Source: a virus. From it: a stretch of DNA of 55,988 bases. The DNA lies in the IMG/VR virus record IMGVR_UViG_3300025141_000115, positions 1 to 55,988 of that record; one strand, given 5' to 3'. Below are positions 7,968-15,677 of this stretch, in pieces. The notes beneath the pieces were generated by a model, which saw only the letters and a list, made by a program, of their open reading frames with translations, made no database searches and was not told the DNA's origin. A program made the position numbers and the translations under genes. How positions within the stretch are numbered: the first letter of the stretch is position 1; every line of letters begins with the position of its first letter.

Positions 7968-8861
7968 CTATTTTACGTATTTAGCGTATTCTTCAAGTGG
8001 TACATTTAGCTTCTTCGCAATAGCAACTTGAGAGGATGTTAATCGCACAGTTTTACGTCCACCTCTATTGCGGGATGCGGAAGTTTCGGCTGACGCAACC
8101 TTTTTACTTCCACCCGTTTTCGGCTTATTCCCAAATTTATGAGGAAATTCAGTTATAAGCCTCTTATCAAGCTCAGAATAATACTCATCTGACTGTGGGT
8201 CAAACTGTTCATCCTCAACTAAACGTCTATGAATGCCAAAAGCGGCATATGTCATAACTTCATCAGTGCCAAACCACTCATTTTTAGACGCCCAATCCTC
8301 TGCCTTGGGGTCTGGTTGGGCAACAGGCTGTTGTTGTAGCTGTTGTTGTGGCTGCACCGCAGGTAGGGCTGTTTCTTCTTTTTCATCCTCAGAAACCTTT
8401 TTAAGCTTACCTTTCTCAACAGCAAGTTGAGATAAAGCCTCTTGAACCTCAACTATTTTGTCGATGTCTCCGGTCTCATGGGCTTCTTTAAGTAATTGCT
8501 TTGCAGCTTGTATTTGCGTAGTGACGCGAGTGTCAAATTCCTCTTGAAACCCTTTATCTAAGCTTTCCAAGCGTACCTTGAGCTTCTCGTTCTCGTCCCT
8601 AACGTTTTCAGCATATTGAACAGCCGACTGTTTCTGTCGCTCTTCCTCTCGAAATCGTTTAGTAAGCTTATCAATTCTGGTTTTTACCCCTGAACTGTAC
8701 TCTTCAAGCTCTTCTTCAGAAGCGGGTTCCTCTTCTTGCACAACTTCAGGAGCGGGTTCCTCTTTTACCTCCTCTTTTTTCGGTTTCTCCGAAATATCAA
8801 TGTCTACAGCAGATTCTTCCGAATCTCCTATATCTACTTTTTTTTCTTCAAGGTCTTCCAT
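7968..8861 (-). CDS. Scaffolding-like protein
   Basis: A 297-residue protein with a very acidic N-terminus (Glu/Asp over the first ~60 residues), a long predicted coiled coil at about 60-150, a Gln-rich linker (~165-185) and a basic C-terminus (GGSKKVASAETSASRNRGGR). The size, charge and layout fit phage scaffolding proteins, and the gene sits upstream of the capsid gene. Scaffold guides shell assembly and leaves or is cleaved before DNA packaging. No protease domain is fused to it. Confidence 0.7.
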   Translation of the reverse strand: MEDLEEKKVDIGDSEESAVDIDISEKPKKEEVKEEPAPEVVQEEEPASEEELEEYSSGVKTRIDKLTKRFREEERQKQSAVQYAENVRDENEKLKVRLESLDKGFQEEFDTRVTTQIQAAKQLLKEAHETGDIDKIVEVQEALSQLAVEKGKLKKVSEDEKEETALPAVQPQQQLQQQPVAQPDPKAEDWASKNEWFGTDEVMTYAAFGIHRRLVEDEQFDPQSDEYYSELDKRLITEFPHKFGNKPKTGGSKKVASAETSASRNRGGRKTVRLTSSQVAIAKKLNVPLEEYAKYVK

Positions 8862-8884
8862 AGCGTGATCTCCACGATTTATTT

Positions 8885-9343
8885 CTAGACATGCTTAATG
8901 TCATCAGGTTCCAAAATAGTAGCTATAACTTCGTCATCATTAATGATGCGAACTTCGCCACCGTCAATCTTAAAACGAGCACCAGCATATCGGCCAATGC
9001 ATATCCAATCGCCTTCCTTGCACCATGAAGCACCTTCTTCCCCAAACTTATGGGGATCTTGGTACGCCAAAGGCCCAACCTTCAAAACATAAGCTACAAC
9101 GGTAGCTAACGCTTCACGGTCACGAACTTGATCAGGAATTAAAACACCACCGTCACTGGTTGCTTTACCCGCATATGGCATAACTAAAATACGCCATCCA
9201 GTGGGTTGAGGTAGTCTTTCACTTAGGGATACATCTAACAAAGAAGGATCGAGAACTCTTTCATCTTTCTTAACGTAGGCACTTTTCTTTTTCTCTTTCT
9301 CTTTCTCAGCTACATGATCAGGTACATATAGAGTTTTTGTCAT
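8885..9343 (-). CDS. Phage GroES-type co-chaperonin
   Basis: A 152-residue protein. After a Lys-rich N-terminal ~45 residues it carries the Cpn10 beta-barrel: LPQPTGWRILVMPYAGKATS, the mobile-loop region with GGVLIPDQVRDRE, ATVVAYVLKVGP, EGDWICIGRYAGARFKI and a C-terminal EVIATILEPDDIKH. It should cap host GroEL, as T4 gp31 does, to help fold the capsid protein. The long lysine-rich N-terminal extension is unusual for GroES. Its ATG overlaps the previous stop (ATGA), inside the head operon. Confidence 0.88.
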   Translation of the reverse strand: MTKTLYVPDHVAEKEKEKKKSAYVKKDERVLDPSLLDVSLSERLPQPTGWRILVMPYAGKATSDGGVLIPDQVRDREALATVVAYVLKVGPLAYQDPHKFGEEGASWCKEGDWICIGRYAGARFKIDGGEVRIINDDEVIATILEPDDIKHV

Positions 9344-9534
9344 TCTTTCTCCTGTTTATCTAAAAAATCTTTAATCTCTTGCTCTGCATATTCAAGCCCC
9401 TTTAACTCACCTACAAGTTCTTTATAGGCTTCTAAGTCTTGGGGTTGTCCGTGAAGGATAGCATCCTTAGTTAGTTCTGCACGGCTCTGAATTGATTTTA
9501 AAACGTTATAAGCAAACGTAGTAGGGTCACTCAT
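9340..9534 (-). CDS. Small helical protein
   Basis: A 64-residue, nearly all-helical, charged protein (VLKSIQSRAELTKDAIL ... EYAEQEIKDFLDKQEKE). The stop of the gene before overlaps its ATG (TAATG) and its own stop overlaps the GroES start (ATGA), so it is strongly coupled. Similar short helical genes sit beside portal/scaffold genes in marine phages. Function unknown. Confidence 0.7.
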   Translation of the reverse strand: MSDPTTFAYNVLKSIQSRAELTKDAILHGQPQDLEAYKELVGELKGLEYAEQEIKDFLDKQEKE

Positions 9535-9821
9535 TAATGAACACCTTTGAAACCTCTTCCTTTAATCGCGGCGCCACCCATAAACATTTTTTTAGGCTTG
9601 CCATGCATTCCACCTTCCATGTAGCCCATCTCATCGTCCATCGTTCCGCCCATGTTGCGTTTAGCGGAAGAAATTGCTTCTCCAACAGGCATCTCATTAT
9701 CAACAACATTATAGCCAATAACATTCCCATCTTGATCCGTTACAGATATAACCTTTCCGGCTTCTGATTCGGCATAAGCATTGGCTTCTGATTCTTTTGT
9801 AAACATAACTCCTGGGGGCAT
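9534..9821 (-). CDS. Small Met/Gly-rich head-operon protein
   Basis: A 95-residue protein. The N-terminal half (ESEANAYAESEAGKVISVTDQDGNVIGYNVV) looks like a small beta domain; the C-terminal half is Met/Gly-rich (MGYMEGGMHGKPKKMFMGGA, then a short basic tail ending FKGVH). It is translationally coupled by TAATG overlaps at both ends. The Gly-Gly-Met patches resemble patches in other small virion genes of this phage. Function unknown. Confidence 0.65.
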   Translation of the reverse strand: MPPGVMFTKESEANAYAESEAGKVISVTDQDGNVIGYNVVDNEMPVGEAISSAKRNMGGTMDDEMGYMEGGMHGKPKKMFMGGAAIKGRGFKGVH

Positions 9822-10006
9822 TAGAACATCCTCGTGTTTTTGGCGATACCGCCATCGTTTCGTTTCATGTATCCACCCATAGCGTTTTTATTTCCAAAAA
9901 TCTTTTTTACAACACTAGGGGAAAGAATTTTCTTTATCTTGTCCAGATCAATTTGACGAGCCTCCCTAGCTGTTTTCCCTTTAAACCTTCCGGCCTTGTA
10001 AGCCAT
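9821..10006 (-). CDS. Small basic protein with GGIAKNTR tail (copy 1)
   Basis: A 61-residue basic protein (AGRFKGKTAREARQIDLDKI). It ends YMKRNDGGIAKNTRMF, a tail shared with the next two genes upstream. The repeat is also at DNA level, about 45 bases at the 3' end of each gene, including the coupled TAATG junction. The three genes are probably duplications of a short module. Function unknown. Confidence 0.65.
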   Translation of the reverse strand: MAYKAGRFKGKTAREARQIDLDKIKKILSPSVVKKIFGNKNAMGGYMKRNDGGIAKNTRMF

Positions 10007-10215
10007 TAGAATACCCTCGTGTTTTTGGCGATACCGCCATCATTGCGTTTAATATAGCTCTCAACTGAACCGCCATCTTTCCTTGGGGTTACACCTGTTT
10101 TAAAGCTATTTTTCCAAGCTCTCATCACTCTATCGAAATTTTTTGGATTTGGAGACGCTTTAAGTAAAAGACTCATGGCTTTCTGTAACCTTACCTCATC
10201 TTCTTTAGAAGACAT
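10006..10215 (-). CDS. Small protein with GGIAKNTR tail (copy 2)
   Basis: A 69-residue protein, helical and basic over residues 1-45 (EDEVRLQKAMSLLLKASPNP), ending YIKRNDGGIAKNTRVF. Start and stop overlap neighbouring genes as TAATG. Only the tail is shared with its neighbours; the N-terminal parts differ, as if a common tail had been joined to unrelated heads. Function unknown. Confidence 0.65.
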   Translation of the reverse strand: MSSKEDEVRLQKAMSLLLKASPNPKNFDRVMRAWKNSFKTGVTPRKDGGSVESYIKRNDGGIAKNTRVF

Positions 10216-10436
10216 TAGAATACCCTCGTGTTTTTGGCGATACCGCCATCATTGCGTTTCATGTATAGTTCTTCAGATGCGACTTGACCACGGGCGCGAT
10301 CTGCATCAGAAATAGTTTTGGCGCTCTCGCCAAGTATTTCCCTTAACATTCTGGCGCGATCAACATCAGAAATAGTTTTGTCTGCGTTTAATTTATTAAT
10401 ACGCATACGATCAACATCAGAAATAGTTTTAGCCAT
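10215..10436 (-). CDS. Small protein made of KTISDxDR repeats, GGIAKNTR tail (copy 3)
   Basis: A 73-residue protein with three tandem copies of KTISD(V/A)DRxR at about residues 3, 20 and 41, the second followed by MLREILGES, then the tail YMKRNDGGIAKNTRVF. The motif GES-x-KTISDADR also appears once in the 877-residue virion protein at 44749-47382 (ILGESGKTISDADRVRVA). The small protein may imitate or bind the same partner as the large one. Coupled by TAATG at both ends. Confidence 0.65.
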   Translation of the reverse strand: MAKTISDVDRMRINKLNADKTISDVDRARMLREILGESAKTISDADRARGQVASEELYMKRNDGGIAKNTRVF

Positions 10437-10672
10437 TAGAAGGTTCCTTTTCCATCGTTATCGTTGAAATAACGACCACGAATTTGAAACTCAGTTCCCT
10501 GTATTAACTGCTCAGTTCCACGATCAAGTTTTTTACGACCCCACTCGATGTGCTCTTCTTCAGCAGAGCCACCTTTAGCATAACCATTCATTTTTTTAGC
10601 TTTATCCATAAGACTACTCGCCTTTCCTTTAGAAATACCCATTTGCCTAGACATTTGATTTATACCAGCCAT
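10436..10672 (-). CDS. Small helical protein downstream of portal
   Basis: A 78-residue protein starting MAGINQMSRQMGISKGKASS, with YAKGGSAEEEHIEWGRKKLD in the middle. It contains the Ala-Lys-Gly-Gly patch common to several small virion genes here. Ribosome site AGGAG precedes ATG 10672 and the stop overlaps the next ATG. No recognised domain. Confidence 0.65.
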   Translation of the reverse strand: MAGINQMSRQMGISKGKASSLMDKAKKMNGYAKGGSAEEEHIEWGRKKLDRGTEQLIQGTEFQIRGRYFNDNDGKGTF

Positions 10673-10681
10673 GCTATTCTC

Positions 10682-10780
10682 CTAATGATTACATACCGGG
10701 CAAGAACACTCAGGACAATTACTACCATCACAATGGCACTCATGTCCACAGTCAATGCACTTGCTATCATCATTTACCAT
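10682..10780 (-). CDS. Cys-rich microprotein
   Basis: A 32-residue ORF with eight cysteines and three histidines (KCIDCGHECHCDG, CPECSCPVC), starting ATG 10780 and ending 10 bases before the next gene. The Cys spacing fits one or two zinc sites. It is similar in style to the 43-residue ribbon protein at 40577-40708. The ribosome site (AGG, 5 bases upstream) is weak. Regular Cys spacing and operon position support it being real. Confidence 0.5.
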   Translation of the reverse strand: MVNDDSKCIDCGHECHCDGSNCPECSCPVCNH

Positions 10781-10794
10781 TACCTGATCCCATT

Positions 10795-10810
10795 CGTTTC
10801 ACGTGAAACA
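10795..10810. other. parS: parS-like centromere site
   Basis: The 16-base site CGTTTCACGTGAAACA matches the bacterial chromosomal parS consensus TGTTTCACGTGAAACA at 15 of 16 positions, with a perfect 14-base palindrome at 10796-10809. parS is bound by the partition protein ParB. It lies in the only sizeable non-coding gap of the head operon, between the portal gene and the Cys-rich microprotein. No ParA or ParB is encoded in the window, so host ParB would be the reader. Match to consensus is seen; binding is inferred. Confidence 0.75.
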
Positions 10811-10894
10811 GTCAAAAAACATTTTCCAAACCATCATTTTTTTTCTCACAGTATTAAAAGTAAAATAGCAAAAATAATCTCTCCACCAAACATC

Positions 10895-13306
10895 TTAGTT
10901 ACCCCTTCCCGGCGGTTGGCTTCCATACTCTTTACCCATAGTATTAATACGTTCAAGGTTTACATCGGCTCTTAGAAGCGCAATATCTTCTTGGGAATCC
11001 ATCTTGTCTCGATCAATCTCCTGTCTCTCTGCTTCCCTCTTATTTTCAAACTCCTGCTTAACAGCAAACTCTTGGGCTTTTCGCTCAATGTCCATGGACT
11101 TTATGTCAAGCTCCTTGGATCTCAACTGAACAAGAGGATCCACCTCTCCTTCAGGCGGTGGCATAAGAGCAGCCATAACTTCTTCGGTGTATTGGGCTAT
11201 AAGCTGTGCGACCTTGGACTCTATGTCCACTTGAGGCTCCGGTTGACCCATTTGTGCAGCGTTCTGTGCATTAACAGTTGCTTCGGCCATCGCTACTCCC
11301 CTTGCTTTAAGTGCAATATGCTCACAAAGATGCGCTTGTAGTAAACCAAAGACGGGTGGGGTTGTTGAAGGTATAGGCGTCATCATAAAAGCTATATGCG
11401 ACTGTATATGGGCGTCATGATCCTGCGTTGGGAAAGCTTGTAGCATTTCCTGTATGATTGATCTCGCATTTTCGATAGCAGGGTCCATAGGTTGAGGCAC
11501 TGGGGGCGTAGGTAATATAGCTTCTATGTTCTGAACTCCTATTGCCTCGTAAATACGCTTATACGCCTCATACAAATTGTGCATCTGTGGATTTGTCTGG
11601 GCAAGCTCCAATTGAGTCTGTGCCATCGCCAATCGCTGTGACATCGAAAAGATATTAGGATCAGAAACAGGTATAACGTCAATGCGGTCATCGAAATCTG
11701 CCTGTTTTATAGTGGCATCCGCACCATGGATATTGTAGGGGTACATAGGTGGTAAAGATTCAGCAAAAATCTTAGCCAACATCCTAAATTCCTGTTTTTG
11801 AGCGTAATGCATACGCTTATGGATGGCGGACATGACCTTAGAACCACGCTCCAAGAGCGCAACAGTCGTTCCAACCGCCGCTTGCTGGTTTCCATCACCT
11901 ACCTGAAGGTCGGCAATGGCCGCGAAACGTCTTCCGGCGTCCACTACGAAGCCTAATAGCTGTGTTAGTGTCGGGCTTGGTTCCTTGTACGGTAACGGGA
12001 GTATACTGTCTCGAAGAGCACCACCGGGTACATCAATATCGCGAAACTCACCAGGAGAAAGAGGCTCGTCAGCATCACGAATCCGTATACCACGAGCTTT
12101 AAAGCCAGCAGGAAGATTAGCCAAAGTACCTGCATCAATTAATTGCCTCAAAATAGATGTTGCGGAGCGTCCTAGCCCCCCAATCATGTGTAAAAGTCCA
12201 AATCCATAAAAACCTAGCCCCGGCAGGAATTTATAGTGCGTAAAATACTGTATTTTTTTGTAATATTCGTCATTTTCTTCCCAATTCCTACGAATTGAGA
12301 GTACTTTTGAGCTTCCTTCGTCAATTGTGACAATATAAGGAAGCTTTATACCAGTTGTTTCGTTATCAAGGGGGCTTCTGTGCTCAAATCCCTTTAAATC
12401 CAGGTCAACATGCATCTCCAGAAGCGTACAATCGTCCCCTTCTGCCGTTTTTGAGATGCCCATAAGCTCTCTTTCCTTCCCACGAAGCTCATCATCGCTC
12501 TCATAAGCCCTCAATTCGACATCTCTATAGAAACCTGCAGCCTGAAACTTGCGTACAGAGTTCTCCGACATACGTGTAACATGCGTAATACGTGATGCAG
12601 ACTGCAAATCCGTTGCGTTATAAGGTACGACTAGGTCATCTGCTGCCACAAAACGGGAAACGGCACGGTCTAATATGTCATCGAAGTAGGTTTTCTTGAA
12701 AGCACTACCTGCAAGGGGGAGATAGAACAGTAAACGATCCATTTCTGGGTCGTATTCTTCCATAACATTCATTATTTGATAATTCATAAAGTCAGAAACA
12801 CGCTGGGACTGCGCTTCAACCTCAGAGGTTAACGCTCCAAGGATCAATGTCCTTACAGGACCGGAACTTGGAAGCAATTCCTTGTAAGCTTGCGCCTGAA
12901 ACTGTGTAACCGCTTCTGCAATAACCGGATGTGTAACACCACTGGCCCCTCTGAAAGGTTCTTCCCTGTCCTCGTACTTAACTCCTAGAAGATCCAGGCC
13001 ATTACGATAAGATTCTTCCCAATCATCACGGCTCGTCTTGTCATCTTCATAATATCCTGTGAGTTCTGATGAAATATCCATCAGGTCGCGTTCATCCAGA
13101 ATCTCTGCAAGGTTGGCATCCTGCTCTGCTAATAATTCCTCTTGAACAGCGTCCTCAAAATTCAAAACTACGGAGCCATCTTCTTCCTCGATGACCTCTG
13201 TAGGTTCCTCAATAACTTCAATCTCTTCCTCTTCCTCCACGAAATCATCCGTGAAGCCCTGTGCGGGCATCGCATTATCTATAAGAGATATGGGTGTGTC
13301 GGCCAT
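10895..13306 (-). CDS. Portal protein (P22/SU10-like)
   Basis: An 803-residue protein. Residues ~22-55 form a highly acidic stretch, followed by a conserved core (DDKTSRDDWEESYRNGLDLL, FRGASGVTHPVIAEAVTQFQ, LPLAGSAFKKTYFD, GFGLLHMIGGLGRSATSILR) typical of large podovirus portals. The C-terminal ~150 residues are a long, charged coiled coil, as expected for an extended barrel. The portal is the dodecameric channel for DNA at one capsid vertex. Gene order TerL-holin-portal-scaffold-capsid supports the call. The stop overlaps no downstream ORF; a 110-base gap with the parS-like site follows. Confidence 0.88.
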   Translation of the reverse strand: MADTPISLIDNAMPAQGFTDDFVEEEEEIEVIEEPTEVIEEEDGSVVLNFEDAVQEELLAEQDANLAEILDERDLMDISSELTGYYEDDKTSRDDWEESYRNGLDLLGVKYEDREEPFRGASGVTHPVIAEAVTQFQAQAYKELLPSSGPVRTLILGALTSEVEAQSQRVSDFMNYQIMNVMEEYDPEMDRLLFYLPLAGSAFKKTYFDDILDRAVSRFVAADDLVVPYNATDLQSASRITHVTRMSENSVRKFQAAGFYRDVELRAYESDDELRGKERELMGISKTAEGDDCTLLEMHVDLDLKGFEHRSPLDNETTGIKLPYIVTIDEGSSKVLSIRRNWEENDEYYKKIQYFTHYKFLPGLGFYGFGLLHMIGGLGRSATSILRQLIDAGTLANLPAGFKARGIRIRDADEPLSPGEFRDIDVPGGALRDSILPLPYKEPSPTLTQLLGFVVDAGRRFAAIADLQVGDGNQQAAVGTTVALLERGSKVMSAIHKRMHYAQKQEFRMLAKIFAESLPPMYPYNIHGADATIKQADFDDRIDVIPVSDPNIFSMSQRLAMAQTQLELAQTNPQMHNLYEAYKRIYEAIGVQNIEAILPTPPVPQPMDPAIENARSIIQEMLQAFPTQDHDAHIQSHIAFMMTPIPSTTPPVFGLLQAHLCEHIALKARGVAMAEATVNAQNAAQMGQPEPQVDIESKVAQLIAQYTEEVMAALMPPPEGEVDPLVQLRSKELDIKSMDIERKAQEFAVKQEFENKREAERQEIDRDKMDSQEDIALLRADVNLERINTMGKEYGSQPPGRGN

Positions 13307-13713
13307 TATTTAGATACCCCTTTAAATTTTTCAAAACTGCGGAGTCCGCCCAAGCCAAGCATCCCCAAAAGAACTGGCATCATAACAGATAAATCCATTG
13401 CAGGTAACTGTACCAGATAACCTGCTTGCGCCAGTATAAAAACCAGTATCGGCTGCAGAACATAAGTATAAGCTAAAGCAACACCGCATGTCCACCCCAC
13501 AAAGGGGCGCCATCCGGCCACAAACATAGAACGGTGCTGTCCTTCCGCTTTATTTATGTCTAGCTGCGCTAAATCGATCTGGGCTAAGTGCTTTGTAAGC
13601 TCCGCTTCTATTTCTCTTTTTGCCTTGGCGGCCGCTTCTTTATCCTCTGGAAGAAAACGACCTACAACATCCCCTATAACGGGAAGAAGTTTTGGTATCA
13701 AGGCAGCAATCAT
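13306..13713 (-). CDS. Holin of the GTA 3-TM type
   Basis: A 135-residue protein. An N-terminal amphipathic part (IAALIPKLLPVIGDVVGRFL) is followed by the charged helix EIEAELTKHLAQIDLAQLDI, then NKAEGQHRSMFVAGWRPFVG, the signature of the holin family named for gene-transfer-agent release (3TM holin). Two or three membrane segments follow at ~70-125. Holins open the inner membrane to let lysins out. It overlaps the upstream membrane gene by ATGA and the portal start by TAATG. Confidence 0.85.
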   Translation of the reverse strand: MIAALIPKLLPVIGDVVGRFLPEDKEAAAKAKREIEAELTKHLAQIDLAQLDINKAEGQHRSMFVAGWRPFVGWTCGVALAYTYVLQPILVFILAQAGYLVQLPAMDLSVMMPVLLGMLGLGGLRSFEKFKGVSK

Positions 13714-14021
13714 TTTTTATTACTCATGTAAGCGGTCATTCCCATATAAGCGCCAACCACGCCCGCCTGACCAATGTAGAATAATCCGAATAAGTCAGAT
13801 AAAGCCTTTATACGTGTGTCTGAGAAAAAAGGCAAGAAAACAGCGCACGTAAAAAACAGCATGGACCACATAGCAACCCAAGCCATCTTTCTTTGAGCAT
13901 CCGCTTTTTCATGTTTTTGAAAAGCATCTGATATTAAAAGTTCCTCGTCTGTGACAACTCCGTCACCATCGAGGTCAAACTCATTATGCACGCTGTCTCT
14001 CTGAAGTTTTTTCTGAACCAT
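13710..14021 (-). CDS. Membrane protein with canonical EF-hand loop
   Basis: A 103-residue protein. Residues ~16-27 form a full EF-hand calcium loop (DLDGDGVVTDEE: D1, D3, D5, E12), followed by a charged helix and two membrane segments (~48-66 and ~78-95). It overlaps the holin gene by ATGA and probably works with it, for example as an antiholin or calcium-responsive lysis factor; that role is inferred. EF-hands are rare in phage lysis cassettes. Confidence 0.7.
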   Translation of the reverse strand: MVQKKLQRDSVHNEFDLDGDGVVTDEELLISDAFQKHEKADAQRKMAWVAMWSMLFFTCAVFLPFFSDTRIKALSDLFGLFYIGQAGVVGAYMGMTAYMSNKK

Positions 14022-14033
14022 AATCTGGAACAG

Positions 14034-14198
14034 TTAGCTTGGGCCTTTTTCTTTTAGAAAGAAGCCTCCTGCCGACACTACTATTCCTACAATAGAGATA
14101 GTAGTAATATCAAGTAATACGCCAGCGCCTATCAGTATAACGCCAACAGCTACACATGTTGACGGCTCAATAGCACGGTCTTTAATCCATCCTAGCAT
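14034..14198 (-). CDS. Small two-helix membrane protein
   Basis: A 54-residue ORF, MLGWIKDRAIEPSTCVAVGV at the start, with two hydrophobic segments (~15-30 and ~33-47) and the tail LKEKGPS. I chose ATG 14198 because AGGAG sits 7 bases ahead; ATG 14204 would touch the ribosome site. It starts 10 bases after the TerL stop, in a row with two other membrane genes. Probably part of the lysis set. Confidence 0.6.
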   Translation of the reverse strand: MLGWIKDRAIEPSTCVAVGVILIGAGVLLDITTISIVGIVVSAGGFFLKEKGPS

Positions 14199-14207
14199 TA
14201 ACATCTC

Positions 14208-15668
14208 CTAATAATATTGACGTAAATATGGAACTTCGGTAATTTCGTCATCTTCTTCGTCTGAGTCAAGTCTTACAAAGCCCCCTTTACGGTATCTAAT
14301 AAGTGCCATCGACATACTGTCGCAGTAATCGTCATTATCCCCATAGGGAAACGCCGCACATTCATCAATTACCTCCTCCGCAAAACGGCGGGTGGGCGCC
14401 CAAACCTTGCCGGACTCGAAAATAGGTGCGACCATATGCATCCTTGTATGTTTATCACGGCCCTTGGACGGGGTATAGTTTACCACGGGAATACCCGTTG
14501 CCCGTAATTCGTCCGTGAGCGGTGTACCTGTAGCCTTCGCCTCGATAATCACCATGTCCGGCTCCCAGTAGTTGTACTCCTGAAGTGCTTTCGCCTTTAA
14601 TTCGGGAAAGTCCCACCGTCCACGCTGGGCATCCATCAGTATGATACTCTCCGGATCCGCCTCGTTTGGCTTAAACACTCCCCAAGTAGTAATGGCGGAG
14701 TAATCCGCCGTCTCCTTCTTCGAGAACGCCGTATCATAACTTTGCATAATATAACTTACCGGAGGAATCTCTTTCTTCTCCCACTTGTTCCACCACTCCT
14801 TCTTTATAATGGCCCCCTCTTCCGCCGTAGGATTCTGCTGCCACTGAGCATTCCACTTGCCCAAAGACAACGAAGCCTTGACCTTGAGCAATTCCTCTTT
14901 CTTCCAGAACTCCGGCCACAATATGTTATCGCTAGGAAGAATGGCAGGAAACTCTACGATGTCCCACTGATCCGCCAGTACATCAGACCCCTGCGCCTTG
15001 AGAAGTTTTCCAGTAAGATCTTTAAGTGACCACCGTGTCATTACAACAACTATAGACCCCCCAGGCTGGAGCCTCTGCCGTGGACCAGAAGTGTACCACT
15101 CGTAAGCACTTTCCATGGCCGTCTCAGAAAGTGCGTCCTGCTCAGAATGCGGATCATCAATAATCAGCAAATCCGCACCACGTCCTGTAATCGCACCGCC
15201 AACACCTGCCGCATAGTATTCCCCACCTTGGCCCGTTTCCCATCGACCCGCTGCCTTGGAATCAATCCGTAAATCCACATCAGGAAAAATATCCTTATAA
15301 ATTTGTAGCTCCATAAGGTTCCGCACCTTTCTTCCGAAACGCACCGCCAATTCCGCCGTATGGGTTGTCTGGATAATTTTAAGCGCAGGATTTTTACCTA
15401 TAAGCCAAGCCGGAAGTAAATAAGACGCAAATTCCGATTTTGTATGACGGGGGGGCATATTGACAATGATCCGTGAACCAGGGTTTTCGGACAACTTTTC
15501 AAACAAAACTGCAATTTTTTTATGATGGGTCCCCTCTATGAATCCTTCGTAAACATACTTTACAAAGACCATAAAATCTTTCTGGGCTTTTTCTCGAATA
15601 ATCAGCTTCTGCTGCTGTTCTTCTAAAGCAAGAACTTCTCGCATTACATCTTCTGAAGCATTAAGCAT
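14208..15668 (-). CDS. terL: Terminase large subunit
   Basis: A 486-residue protein. The ATPase part has Walker A-like PPRHTKSE (residues ~72-79), motif ETGQGGEYYAAGVGGAITG (~144-162) and Walker B LLIIDDPHSE (~167-176). The C-terminal RNase H-like nuclease shows the first acidic residue in SYDTAFSKKETADYSA (~310-325) and the last in DNDDYCDSM (~448-456). It drives DNA into the prohead and cuts concatemers, with TerS at 21586-22167 on the same strand but 6 kb away. The length is normal for this family. Confidence 0.92.
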   Translation of the reverse strand: MLNASEDVMREVLALEEQQQKLIIREKAQKDFMVFVKYVYEGFIEGTHHKKIAVLFEKLSENPGSRIIVNMPPRHTKSEFASYLLPAWLIGKNPALKIIQTTHTAELAVRFGRKVRNLMELQIYKDIFPDVDLRIDSKAAGRWETGQGGEYYAAGVGGAITGRGADLLIIDDPHSEQDALSETAMESAYEWYTSGPRQRLQPGGSIVVVMTRWSLKDLTGKLLKAQGSDVLADQWDIVEFPAILPSDNILWPEFWKKEELLKVKASLSLGKWNAQWQQNPTAEEGAIIKKEWWNKWEKKEIPPVSYIMQSYDTAFSKKETADYSAITTWGVFKPNEADPESIILMDAQRGRWDFPELKAKALQEYNYWEPDMVIIEAKATGTPLTDELRATGIPVVNYTPSKGRDKHTRMHMVAPIFESGKVWAPTRRFAEEVIDECAAFPYGDNDDYCDSMSMALIRYRKGGFVRLDSDEEDDEITEVPYLRQYY

Positions 15669-15677
15669 TAAACAATC

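Larger units (their letters stand above)
9821..10262 (-). repeat. Three direct repeats of ~45 bp at gene junctions
   Basis: Near-identical blocks begin at 9821, 10006 and 10215 (plus-strand reading cattagaatac then cctcgtgtttttggcgatac and cgccatca). Each covers the coupled stop/start TAATG and the last ~15 codons of a gene. The spacing of 185 and 209 bases equals the gene lengths, so each repeat is a gene end. They indicate module duplication or recombination hot spots. Confidence 0.8.

Noticed and set aside
9821-10436. CRISPR array
   Set aside because: The repeats are coding gene ends with unequal long spacings; no CRISPR-type spacers or cas genes.
10846-10893. 15-residue hydrophobic ORF right after the portal stop
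   Set aside because: Too short and without ribosome site to support, though it would encode a membrane peptide.
10550-10975. Plus-strand ORF of 141 residues over the parS-like site
   Set aside because: Antisense to coupled minus genes and unlike any protein; the region is better explained by the parS-like site, the Cys-rich gene and the portal end.
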